A stretch of DNA of 64,000 bases from NCBI RefSeq assembly GCF_958295425.1, contig NC_081153.1, positions 13,297,001-13,361,000 of the forward strand, written 5' to 3'. Positions 1 through 11,372 of this stretch are shown here, in pieces. Source of the stretch: Solea solea (Eukaryota > Chordata > Actinopteri > Pleuronectiformes > Soleidae). The position numbers and the translations under genes were made by a program. Position 1 is the stretch's first letter, and each line of letters opens with the position of its first letter. Below the pieces are notes generated by a model. It searched no databases. It was not told the DNA's origin and was given only the letters and a program-made list of their open reading frames with translations.

Positions 1-1439
1 TCAGCCATCGGAGCCAAACAATAAACACAGTAAACCAACACACCGAGTTGTAAAAACACCAGTTTTGTTTTACAATTCCTAAAGCATTAGTCAGGTTATT
101 TTAAACCAAGTGTGGTTCCAACACTTTGCTCTTACACAGACTGGTTTGGTTTTATTTGATGGCATGATGATGAAGTGTGTGAGGATTAATTGTCAACTAT
201 TTTGATATAATAGGGTGTTTCTGATTGTTTCAGCTACTAAAATGTGAATATTTTCTCATTTCTTTGCTCCATATAACAAAGAAATCATTAAATCAGAATC
301 ACTTTGGTTGGTATTGATCTGCTGCCATGATAAATCTCTTCATAGGTTCCTACCATCATGTTACCACATTGTTCCCTGGTCATACCCACTTCACCTCTAC
401 TTGGCCTATGAGGAAATAAGCTCTTAATCTTTATAGATTATTATGATGCCAGGCGAGTTGGATGACAGCTGACATGATGGTGGCAAACCTCACAAAACAG
501 ATTCGAAATGATGGCGAGTGTTGGATTAAGTTGTGTAACTGGGCTCAAACAGGAGCAAAATAACTGAGGCAGATACAGCAAATAATAAATGTAGAGTTTC
601 TAAAGCCTAAATGACCAGACAGAGACATGAAAAAACAAAAAATTGAATAAATCATACTCAGTACCAATATCACAAGGAAAATACCTGAGGGAAAAATGGC
701 TGGAAGGCAAAAAAACAACACAAGGTACTAGAAACTGGCACAGAAATGACGATACTGAACACACAGGCAGAGATTGAAAGAATGAGACGCAGGGGAATCC
801 CATCAGGGGGAAGCAGATGATTTAAAACGCATGAAAACAAGGAGTGAAATGTGCTGAAATGAAACTAAGAAGAGGAGACCCCTTTCAAATCTGAACAGGA
901 AGTCATGACTAAAAAGCAAACAAACAAGCGGAGCATTACGTCATGCATTAAAAGTGAAAATGCCACTTTGTTCGAACATCTGTTTTAGTATTTAACTGCA
1001 GCTTAAAAGTCAGCATGATGTAATTTAGTAACACCTTTGCTCTGCTGCTAAAATAAAAGGTTGCTATAAACATTTTTTGTGATTGTTTTTGACTGAAATG
1101 TGACGGCGATATGACTCACAACATCAGAGGGAATGGTTATTTTATATACAACATACTTAAAATGATACTAGTGCAGATCTGTGAGAAACAAAGATGTTTT
1201 CCTCAGTCTATTGAATATGACGCGTGTAGGTCAGGACAATATTTAATCTAAAATGGTAATTGACACACATTTTGGCTTAAGAAATTTGAAAATTGCAGTA
1301 GGCTTTATATTGCGATTTTGATAAAATTTCGATTAATTGTTCAACCCTAATAAGAAGATAATAAAACTGAACAGGTTGTATCATTTATTGTGGTTTGTCT
1401 GTTATTTTATTGTACGTTTCATGTCTGCCATTTGATTGT

Positions 1440-1515
1440 ATGTTTTATTATTTTATGTAAAGCACTTTGGGTATGTTGTAGGTGCACATGGCTATATAAA
1501 TAAACATTGATTGAT
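1440..1515 (+). repeat. LINE 3' tail-like repeat ending in (ATTG)n
   Basis: The stretch reads 'gtaaagcactttgggt', then 'ctatataaataaacattg' and a short (ATTG)n run. This pattern is the familiar 3' end of teleost L2/CR1-type retroposons; the family is from memory. No reverse transcriptase frame lies upstream, so it is a 5'-truncated copy. Confidence 0.6.
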
Positions 1516-3819
1516 TGATTGAATCACAGTGAATATATGGGTAAGAAAAGAGATACTGATATCTGCTTTGAAAACCCCACAGCACCCCTTAAACAAAAAT
1601 ACCAGCTATAAGTTAGTAAGTAAAGCAGAATCAGTGACAGAGTTGTGTGTGGGGGTGTGATTCCCTGAGGAGAGCATCCACTGCTGCCCTCCTCCTCCTC
1701 ACTCAGACGGACCGTTACCAACCACCACATGATGACGGACACAGAATACGCACGAAAAGCAACTGTGGAAGATAGATTTAGAGAACAGAGAGAAGACTGT
1801 ACAATGCATAATAACAGGGGATAATATGAGAAGTGATATGAACATGACAGATGGAGAGGGAGAGATATGAGGAGGGTTCTTAATTTGAAAGAGAAAGAAA
1901 CAAAATGAGGAAGGCTGGAAGACATAATGGGAGTAACGCTCCGTTGTGGCTTTCAGTTGTAAGAAAATGGAGAAGAGGGATGATTAGAGAGAAATGGAGA
2001 AGTGTATGTGATCCTCATTAGAGCGATGATATTGCCGGGGATGTCTGTCTCCCTGTCACACAGACACACACACACAAAAGAACTCACACAACAGCACACA
2101 CACCTCATTCAAAACAAGTGACTAACACAACCTACACTTCATTAGAGAAACGGCATCGACATGTTGGGTTGTGCACTTATTTAGTTCAAGAGGAGATGAT
2201 CAGATTCACCAAATGTATAAATAGAGGTGTGGGGGGATATTTTATCAATATCTACAGCTCACAAATGATCAGACTTGTTTGATCAACAAAAACCACTGTA
2301 AAACATCTCGCGGTTGTACAAATGCCTGAGTGCAGCACTCTTTGTTAATTGAGTGCAGTCTCGATGCTAAGATTGCTAAGTGCTTGTAACTGCTGCTGAC
2401 GGTAGCTTCATATTTACGACATACTGTAGATGGACCCGGATCGATTTAACTCAGGGCAAGAAGAAAACAAAGAAGTGCATTTTCTAAAAATACTGAACAA
2501 TTAGTTTGAGACTGGTCCTAGTCAGCAAATAATAAAGCTGTAAAAATCACAGCTACAAAATGATCTGGAGGAGGACAGAGAGAGACAGAGGCAGAGATGC
2601 AGATACAGTCAGCTCCTGCTCTCTGTGATCACCTTTATCTTGATTTCAATAAAGATAACGTTCATGATTTATTTATTTCAACTGAGACAACAGTGGTATG
2701 TAAACATACGACTGATCAGGGTTTTTCTATGGCTGATGTCGATGTTAAGAAATCTTTTCTTGGTCCATATATTTAGCTGATTGTTTTCCTCCATCGGAAA
2801 AAATGCTATTGTTTAATGATAACAAATAAAACCAAAAGAAATTGCTGAACTTTAGAGACCACCACTAATGATCTATCTCTATATCTATATCTATACTAGG
2901 GCTGGGTAATAATTCAGTAACTTTTGTTTTCAGTGGAAATATAAAAAGGTTTTAACATGATGTTATGAGCACAATTTGACTCCAATTGTATTATTTCTAT
3001 TTCATGTTTTGCCTTAGATTTGAGAAATGTTTATGTGTTTAACAAGAGCTTTTTGTTTCTAACACCGCAATTAATTTGACCACAATTACAATGGATCGAC
3101 TTTAACTGGCATTTTATCATGACAATCGGCAATACTGACCGATTGGATTTAATTTGACTTGAGAGATGATCGTTCAAATAACTGAATAGTCTGTAACTAT
3201 AAGTAACTTTATTGTTGGGTTTTTGCACTGTTAAACCTGAATTAAGGAAATTGACTTAAAATCCCTGTTCAGTGTAGAGTAAAGATGTGATCTTTTGCCG
3301 TTTGTGTGACAGCAGTGTTTGGACTAGAAGTTAAGTAGAGCACACAGCCAGCCATGCACACAGACTAAATAAATTGTTTCTGACTGTTGCTCTGTCTGTC
3401 TCACTCCTTCTTTCTCTCTCGTCTCTGGCTCTGTCACTGTAGGTTATCTCTTCATCTCTTTGTCTCCGCGTCTGGTGAACACAGATCTCTGGAGGGCTCT
3501 TTGTTTCTCCACCATCACAAGTTACTCCTCACAAACACAGTCCAGGGCCGGCAGGCAGACACACTGTGCCGCAGAGGTGTTTAATTTAAACTGTATCACA
3601 CAACCAGAGAGAGAGAGAGAGAGACTGTCTGTTGGTCCTGAGCCTCTTTGTCTGAACCGGAGGGGGGGTTCAGCAGATACAGCCCATCAGAACACCAGAA
3701 GCCAAAAAGAGAGTGATAGAAGAGAAAAGGAGGAAGGAGAGCTTTAAAGAGAGCACTCGTGCCGACATGCTTATCTCTGTGATGACTTCAAAGTGTGTAT
3801 GTAGAGAGAGCGAGAGAGC

Positions 3820-3846
3820 GAGAGAGAGAGAGAGAGAGAGAGAGAG
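3820..3846. repeat. (AG)n microsatellite
   Basis: Uninterrupted AG dinucleotide run, with a shorter GA run near 3605-3625. It produces spurious Arg/Glu and Leu/Ser frames on the two strands. Confidence 0.95.
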
Positions 3847-4059
3847 CAAGGTCATTATCTGTAAGAAATGGATTACACACAGACACACACTCACTAATTC
3901 GCTCCTGAAAACTCCTCGACATACCTGTCATATAAGGAAGTCAAAATGGAGACATGAAAGAAGCTATAGCTAAATAAACTCACTCACACACACACACACA
4001 CACTGGTTTTCATGACTTCAGAGGACATTGCATTGACTTACATTCATTTCCTGGAGACT

Positions 4060-4260
4060 TACTCCAACCTTAATGACCTCAAACCATAATTACTACTGAC
4101 CTAATCCTAACCCTGAGCCCTAACCTTAGCCATAAACCTGATGTCTTCACCTTAAAATCTAGTTTACACAGTCACATTATGGGGACAAAAACACAGTCCC
4201 CCATAATGTGACTGTGTAAACAGGTTCAGGTCCCCACAACACAAGGAATACCAGGTACAC
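4060..4260 (-). repeat. TTAGGG-containing dispersed repeat with a perfect hairpin
   Basis: CCTAACCCT-like words (4098-4130) precede 'gtccccacaacacaaggaatacc' type text and an AC-rich end. The same motif order occurs near 8105-8340 and 49895-50120 on the other strand, so this is a dispersed repeat family and not telomeric DNA. It contains a 23-bp perfect inverted repeat (4162-4184 with 4199-4221, 14-nt loop). Confidence 0.6.
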
Positions 4261-4629
4261 ACACAGACACTAAACCAACAGCCCGTCTCGTCTGCCTCTG
4301 CATAACCTTCATCACACCCACACACTTTCGTTGAGCATCTAGAGGAGGTGATGTTATTTAATGTGTTCATTTTGAAGTTTAAATTGGTTAAAAATTAAAA
4401 AAGAAAAAAAAAAAGAAATTATAGTCAGTGTCAAGATTTATCATTCTGAATAAGTAAACAAGCTTTTATTCATTACTGCAATTTCAGTGGCATTAATTAT
4501 TTCACTCGCATCCAGAGAAGAGAAACAGTTGTATCTTCAAAAATGTGAAATTCACATTTTAGTAGACTATAATTCAAACAGTTTTGAGACACTGACCTAT
4601 ATTAGAGATTATAATTGTATATTCTACTA

Positions 4630-4960
4630 CTGTAGGGGTTGGGAATCACAGGGTGCCTCACGATACAATACCACAATACCAATAATCATGATACAATTCT
4701 GTGGATTAGGTATTATGTATTATATGTATTAGGATACAATGCGATGCATGGTCCACGATACCAACAATATCACGATACAACGATTCTGTCATAATCAAGT
4801 ATTGACACCTGGCGAGCGAAACTGGCAGGGACAGTTTACTTTAGAGCGCCTTAATTTGTTAATTAAAATATCGATATTATCCCTGGCGTATTGATTATTG
4901 TATTGCATGAGGAAGGACGCCGATATATCACCAAATCGATGTTGTGACACATCCCAATCT
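4630..4960 (+). repeat. MITE-like interspersed repeat, copy 1
   Basis: AT-rich text full of 'cgatac/gatacaat' words. Positions about 4810-4930 match the reverse complement of about 22065-22190 with moderate divergence, including the shared 'tttactttagagcg' core. It is therefore a dispersed element present at least twice in the window. No coding capacity is visible. The class is not determined; hAT-type MITEs of fish have this look. Confidence 0.6.
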
Positions 4961-5066
4961 ACTGTATATTGTTCCCTCACTGTCTTGCACATAAATTGCA
5001 TGTTTTTTCACATAGCCTCAACGTGCAATGCCCATTTAAATTGTAGACAAAGTTCGGAAGCAACAT

Positions 5067-5098
5067 GCATTTGACTGAAAATACTTTCAGTCAAATGC
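5067..5098. repeat. 14-bp perfect inverted repeat with 4-nt loop
   Basis: Arm 5067-5080 is the exact reverse complement of 5085-5098, separated by ATAC. It lies in non-coding DNA directly after the MITE-like repeat at 4630-4960. Confidence 0.85.
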
Positions 5099-5649
5099 AG
5101 CTGTTGAGTCAGTGTGATGGAGTGAATTTTACGATGGTAAATAAGTGTGAACATGTTGAGAGTCTCTCTAACTCTCTCCACACTTCATGGGTTTTTTTTT
5201 TATTGCTATGTAAAAATATTGCTGGCGGCCATAAAAAACAGATCATAAGCCACTGTTCTGCTGCATATGTAACGCGGAAATAAGATGTAGACTGTCGGCA
5301 ACTTTCTGCATCTCAGGGTTTACATCGTGACAGCAACAATCTCATTTTACAGCCTGAGCAGCATTCTGGACATTTGTATTCATCATTTTAAATATTCATG
5401 TATATTACATATTTCAAATCAGAGGGTCTGACTTAACCGTAGTCATTGTGTACATGTACTATTGCTTTGATGATACCTGCATACTTCTACCTCCTTTACA
5501 TTGAACATGATTTATTTTGCTGCAAACTGAAAATAATACACATGCACACATCGCAAACAGCCTATAAAGACACTGGGCAGCATGTAGCATGTGATAGCAT
5601 GTACTAAATTACCACTATGTCAGTAATGTCACCATACAGTGATTCTGTC

Positions 5650-6135
5650 TGTCTAACTGACAAATACAAAATGTCCCTTAAAAGGTGAAATTTAAGAGAA
5701 ATTGTTTTCATTTGGCAGAACATTCTTATTTCACTAAATTGTATAATTGTACAATCACCTAATTATATGAATTCTTGTTTTCATTACCCATCAATGAGAC
5801 TTTTATACTTTATACATAGCCCACAATGGACAAACTAAACATCATTTAGGTTTTGATGCTCAATAAAGTCAACATAGGTCCTCCATCACAGTTGGAAAGG
5901 AAGGGTGAGGGATAATCAGCTGCAACATGCAACTTCTCCAATAAATGTGACAACACGATTTGGTGATAAATCTCACTTTAGTTGCGCTGTGTGCTTCTTC
6001 CGCCTCGCCAGCTCATGTACGACATAAAATGCATTACTGTGTGTGCAGCGGGGGAATGCTGCCACAGACACAAGGCAAAAGGCTTCACCAGCTTCACTGT
6101 GTGAACCCATTTAAAGGTTTATGCACTACAGCTTT
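5650..6135 (+). repeat. Diverged teleost MITE ('ggtccagtgtgta' family)
   Basis: The order of short words (a 'gttttcattaccc...aatgagactttta' block, 'cacaatggacaaactaaac', then 'ctgcaacatgcaacttct') follows the common teleost repeat that also occurs at 32703-32992, but its ends are worn. Recognition is from memory of the family. Confidence 0.4.
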
Positions 6136-8104
6136 AAAACTCCCCAATTATAATTAATATATGAATGACTATTATATGAAGGCTTCATTGATGACTCATT
6201 AAAAAAAAAAGAAAACTCAGTCAAATCTGCCAAACACACATCACACACACACACATCATCTGTTTTGGTGTCAGGAACAAAAACATAGAGCAGAAAGAAA
6301 AACTGTTAAACTGGTTATAGGAAAGTGACATGAGGGCACTGGGTAACTAAGGAAGAAATGCTGTTAACTTTGATAGTGGGCTCATATACATACGTTTTAC
6401 ATACATGATGTGATCAAAGGGTGGAGTAACTTGAAAAGAATGCACTGCCAGGACATGAAAATGCAAAAACAAATCTAAATGTGACACCTGAATGATCTGC
6501 AGGTTACCGACTGTAAAGTCTGTACAGAGCACTTTCACAAGTGCTGTTTAAGGTTTGCAACTCTGTAAAGCGATCAGTCACATTAGAGCCAATAAAAGGA
6601 CTAATAATTGAATGCCAGAGCAAGTCACAACAAAGATTAACGCGAGACAGGATTCTCCAAGGTGAGGCTGCTGAAGGCGACAAATGGCTCAGTGCAATGC
6701 AACAAAGTCAACGCTCTTCATGAGCGTGAGCGAACGCAGCTGAAGTCACCGTTTGCTTTTTAGCGAGTGCCAGGTGAGACATAGTAACTGCCAGCGTGGA
6801 GAGAAAAACAGCCCATACCTTTACACCACGCAGCTACCTACGCTTCATCACACTCACCCACACATGAACTGTGTCAGAAAAGCTAATTATGTGTCATCCA
6901 TTCTCTACCTCCCTTTATGTACCCAATCACAGGAAATGAACAAAACCAGAAAAAAAACAACTCACTCACGAGAACAGTAATCTCCAATCATTAACTCATT
7001 ATAGTGCGGACTGTGTTGTTGTTTACACATTTAAAATGAACTGCAGGAATTACTATCCCTTGTTTTATTACAGTGATCAGACACGTGATAAGAATGCAGA
7101 TAAAGAGAATCGTCTTTGTTTGCACGAGGACTGTCATTTTAATATTGTATTGTAAATACATTATTTGTGATTGCAGCATATAAACAATGTTTAATTCATG
7201 CTGAAAATGTATTATATATAAATAAAAATGCATGTTGACAAGCTGCACAGCCTTCATGACAATATAATTTGGACAGGTGAGAGAGTAGCATTGTTACATC
7301 AGCTCTATGTTCACAGAAAATGAATAAATTATGGGTGATATTATATTCGTCCATGTCCAATGCATTTGTGTTATTATGCAAAATATTTAGTTGGAACAAA
7401 CATCAAAAGCAAAGGTAGATTTGTGATATGGGCAACACAAAAGAATTACTTATATATAATGTAGATTATTAGGCATCACTTAAAATGACACGACATAATG
7501 TGTTCTATGGTCCAAAGAGGTTTGACACCACAAATGGTGCTTATTTTTAGCCCCGCTGGCAGCAGAGGGACTAAAATTCCTGGCACCATGTGTGTGATTC
7601 CCACAGAGGGGAATCGGGCACATGTTCTCCGTTCTCTTGTGGCTGCCACCGCTGATGAAGACGAGTGGAGCTGAGCAGCTTGTATTTGGCTTGTCAGGTG
7701 TGTTTATTCCACATCAAGGCACAACAAGTTGCATAGATGTGCTGCTCCAGTGGGCCAATCATCACGGGGGGGGGGGTTGACCAATAATAATAATGAATTG
7801 GCTGGACTTGAATGAACCGGGAGTCTATAGGACGTGTGGACTAGTGGAAACTGTGAGTGTCTGCCACCTCTTCAGTCTGAGCAACGCAAAGAACACTGAT
7901 TTGATTTCCACAAATTGTTGGAGTGGAGCAGGTGTCGTCAACGCAAGAGGAAAATAAATGGCACTAATCTTGCTATGGATTTATTATTGTACTAATTCCT
8001 GAAGCAAAATCTTCAGTTTTGAGATGTGAAAACTTGCAAGGTCTTGTGACTGACACAAAATATGACAGCCAAACTAATGTAAAAACTGATTCATTATGTG
8101 AGGG

Positions 8105-8340
8105 TTTTTTTAATGTATTAAGGTGTGTGTGTTCTTGTATGGGTATCTTTGTGAGGACCAAAGGGAGTGAGGTACATTTTGGTAAAGTGAGGACATCTTG
8201 GCTGGTCCTCACATTCTGTCAATGACCTTTGGGGGGGTTAAGACCTGGTTTAAGGGTTAGGGTCAGAATTGGGGTTAAGGTAAGGATTGTATTATGATCA
8301 TGAGTGTCCTCACTATGAACGCTGCGCAAACGTGTGTGTG
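8105..8340 (+). repeat. TTAGGG-containing dispersed repeat, copy 2
   Basis: 'tttgtgaggacc' and 'gacctggtttaagggttagg' blocks are followed by '(GT)n' near 8330. The same arrangement recurs at 49895-50120 and, inverted, at 4060-4260. Confidence 0.6.
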
Positions 8341-8652
8341 TGTGGTGGGGAGCTAGTGTTGCCTTGACTACCAGAGTGTGAAGGTATGGTGTCCAGCTCT
8401 GGTTATTATGGATGTACTGTAGGATGTAGCACGCACGCGCACACACGCACGAGCGCACAGTCTCTGCGACAGTGTACCGTAATGAAAACACCTGAGTCGT
8501 GACGGGTTTACGAAACAGCCCAGAGCGCTGAATGAGAGGGAAAAAAAAGAAAAAAAGAAAAAAAAAGAGCAATAAACGAACAAACCCCGCCGCTAACAGT
8601 CATTAAACACCAAACAGGGAAGGACAGTCAGCGGTCGCTTTGAATTACTCAC

Positions 8653-8796
8653 GCTCTTCTTCCGCAGGTGCAGCCCGTGCTTCAGCAGCCCCGGCAGATC
8701 CCGTATTTTGTGTTTGAGCTGAGCCTGGTCCCGGGCGCTCCGGTTCCACCGCAAGCCCGCGAGCAAGCCGTCCTCTGCGGGCTCCGAGTCCTCCAT
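8653..8796 (-). CDS. First coding exon of an unidentified gene (possibly rapgef5)
   Basis: An ATG at 8796 in good context (gagccATGg) opens 48 codons beginning MEDSEPAEDGLLAGLRWNRS and ending HLRKKS. The exon stops at 8653, immediately before a consensus donor (gtgagt on the minus strand), phase 0. The surroundings from about 8650 to 9030 are GC- and CpG-rich, as expected for a first exon and promoter. Continued exons must lie left of 8653; I could not find any in the window. In human 7p15.3 the gene on the far side of IL6 from TOMM7 is RAPGEF5 (with STEAP1B between), so rapgef5 is the positional candidate. I do not recognise the peptide itself as that protein. The basic, leucine-rich end could be an amphipathic helix. 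An in-frame ATG ten codons upstream (8826) is a less likely start. Confidence 0.5.
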
Positions 8797-9329
8797 GGCT
8801 CCTGTCCGTCTTGTGTCAGTCCTCAAGCTGTCTCCGTGGCCGCCGGTGTCTACTGTGTCCTCACCGCCGCCGCCGCCCGCGCCTGTTCGCCATTTCCCCC
8901 CTGCTCGGGCTTACACGCAGCGACCTGCATCTGCAACCGAATCGCGCGCACACTAGTTAACGACCTACTGAGTGAATCCGCAGCACGCGACGCTGCTGCT
9001 CCACCCAAAAGGCTCGCGCGACCTACTTCTCTGTAGGCTGCCAGGTGTGTGTGTGTGTGTGTGTGAGTGAGTGAGAGAGAAAGAGAGAGAGTCAGAGAGA
9101 GAGAGAGACAGGTGCTCACTTCCACATTTCATTCTCTGACCACTCATAGGAACAGTAGCCTAGGTTACGTTGACATTGTTATATTGTCATCTGTGTTGAA
9201 CATGACACCATTTAGGTTTTCTGCTCATTTATGTTAAAATAAGGTAAACGTTAGTTTAGGTTATTGTTATATTATTATTAGTAATTAGCTGAGAAATAAT
9301 CCGTTTTTTCAGTGTTTCTTAGTTACATG

Positions 9330-9465
9330 TCATTTAGCAGACGCTTTTATCCAAAGCGACTTACAAGGGAATTGAGTACAATCAGGGTGAAGTCGAACTT
9401 GCGACCATGATGTCTTTCACACACAGGGTACCGGTCTTAACCACTGAGCCACTCCACCCCAATAA
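9330..9465 (+). repeat. Common teleost interspersed repeat (SINE/MITE-like)
   Basis: Contains the highly recurrent teleost word order 'catttagcagacgctttta', 'tccaaagcgacttaca', then 'aaccactgagccac'. It is familiar from many fish genomes; whether it is a tRNA-derived SINE or a DNA-transposon derivative is not decided here. Confidence 0.65.
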
Positions 9466-9554
9466 TAAAAACAGTTAATAAAACAAGTTGATTGCAGCGT
9501 CTTTAAGGACCAGCATGTAAGCAATAGTGACACCGAATGGTGAGACTGTAGACT

Positions 9555-9960
9555 GTAATGCCGCTTTTCCACTACATGGTCCCGGCATGACTCACCTCAG
9601 CACAGCATGGCACCTTTTTTTTTTTTGCTTTTCCATTAGAGATAGTACCTAGTACTTTTTTAGTACCTGCTCTGGAGAGGTTCTAAGTGAGCTGAGTCAA
9701 TACTAAAATGTGACGTCATCAGACTGTCAGCCACTGATTGGTTAGAGAGTGTCATCACTGGAAGAGTCGTGAACAATGCTGAACTGTAGATCAGTAAAAA
9801 AAAAGACAAAAAAATGAATGAAAACTTGCATTAACTTGCATCCAACATTTAGCATTTATCATTCTTCTTCCCGGACGCCCCCGGTACCGGGTCTCTCGTC
9901 GCGTGCAGAAACAAACACGTCATAAAACCATGTCTAACTTTAATAAACACAGACATGCTG
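9555..9960 (+). repeat. Teleost MITE ('ttttccactacatggt' family)
   Basis: 'cttttccactacatggtccc', 'ttttagtacctgctc', 'gaggttctaagtgagctgag' and 'ccactgattggttagagagt' occur in the order of a common teleost non-autonomous DNA transposon. The ends are not sharp, so the boundaries are approximate. Confidence 0.5.
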
Positions 9961-10131
9961 CATACCCACAGAAAGGTCAGGCTAAAAGCTCATAAAAACC
10001 ATTCAATCTATGGCTACAAAAGCCCAACTATTTTCATTTTAAAGCCCTGATACATTTACACAAATATACCATATTTATGGGTTGTAGTAATCAAAACAAT
10101 TGTTTTTGTCGCCGTGCTGATAAGGATATGG

Positions 10132-10160
10132 GTGTGTGTGTTTGTGTGTGTGTGTGTGTG
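10132..10160. repeat. (GT)n microsatellite
   Basis: GT dinucleotide run with a single interruption. Confidence 0.95.
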
Positions 10161-11274
10161 GGAAGAGAGAATAGAGACAGGCTGAAGGCACTCTGTGCTC
10201 ACCACATTACCTGGATCAAATTTCCATATGTAAACAAAGAGAAGCCATTGTGTGTGTGTGTGGGTGTGGTCTATTTAACCCATATTCAACTTCTAAAGCA
10301 CGCGTTTGTTGTGTGGAAATGCTGTGGCAGGTGAGCCTGAGATTCTCACCAGTTCACCTTTTAACATAATCCTTACCCTATATGTTTATTTACATAACGT
10401 CGTGGTGATAGAGTGAGTGAGATTCCCACAGTGTGTTGTTTGGCAGTTGGTGAAGAAACAGTAGTGTTGGAGTGTGTCCACCAGGGAGCGCTGAGAAATA
10501 AACATTTTACCCTAGATATTATGGGTGTGGGAAAAGTTGACAAATCAATGAAAATTGCTGGCTTCCACAAAATCAATATGTATTTCTACTCATGGAATCT
10601 CTGTTTATTGTTGGTATCATCAATCGTGGGTTTTGAAACATCATTTTCACATGGGTAACATAAGGCCCTGGGGCCGCATATGACCCGCAAACCAGTTTTA
10701 TCTGGCCCACCACGTCCTCACAGGTTACTTCAAGTTGACTCTTGCACGTTTTTTTTAACCAAGAGTGAACATTTAAATATTTTGCGTCGGACATGGTGAG
10801 ACTTATGAAGAAACACTGCAAACTCAGACTGTTTCCAGCCGGGCTTTTACTTTGAAATCGTCACAGGGAAGGAAATGTATCATTAAGTTTATGTCACAGC
10901 TAAATTGTGATTTTAAGATCACAATTTTGGCATGTTGCATATAAAACTTACTTTGAGGCCCTTCCTGCAGTGTTGTAATGTAATTAAGTACAAATACTTA
11001 CTGTACTTTACTTTGTTATTATAAAAAAAATGCTTGTACTTTTACTCAAGTATCCCTTTAAGGTACTTTATACAAGACTGACATCATGAAAGGAACATGT
11101 TGCTGTTTCACATTTGCCTTTTTGAGGGCTTCAGATTAAGGATCTAGTTGGTAGGTGGGGCCTTTAAACTTCTGCACTTTACTTTACTTACTTTTTTTTT
11201 TTAACTCTCCTTTAACTACTTACTATTATCTGAAATAGTTTTTATCTCCATAACTACGTGTACTTTTTATGCTG

Positions 11275-11372
11275 CTTTTTTGACCAGGACTCCCTGGAAA
11301 AGAGATCTTGTATCTCAACGGGACCTTTCCTGGCTAAATGAAGGCTAAATAAAAAATAAAAAATAAAAAATA
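11275..11372 (+). repeat. LINE 3' tail (L2-like) with AAATAAA repeats
   Basis: 'gactccctggaaaagagatc' and 'tctcaacgggacctttcctg' followed by 'taaatgaaggctaaataaa' and an (AAAAAT)n tail. This is the standard 3' end of a teleost LINE, plus orientation, heavily 5'-truncated. Confidence 0.65.

Larger units (their letters stand above)
1..8652. other. Intronic or intergenic DNA without a supported exon
   Basis: I find no open frame here with splice sites and a recognisable protein. The longer frames (for example 1524-1925 minus and 3460-3747 plus) are low-complexity or serine/leucine-rich and look random. If the minus-strand exon at 8653-8796 opens a large gene running left, this stretch would be its first intron. 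It holds a LINE tail, MITE-like repeats, GA/GT microsatellites and two hairpins, listed separately. Confidence 0.6.

Noticed and set aside
4060..4150. Possible interstitial telomere
   Set aside because: CCCTAA-like words are few and imperfect and belong to a dispersed repeat that recurs elsewhere in the window.
8668..9036. 122-codon plus-strand frame
   Set aside because: It is the opposite strand of the CpG-rich exon at 8653-8796 and its promoter; open only because of GC content.
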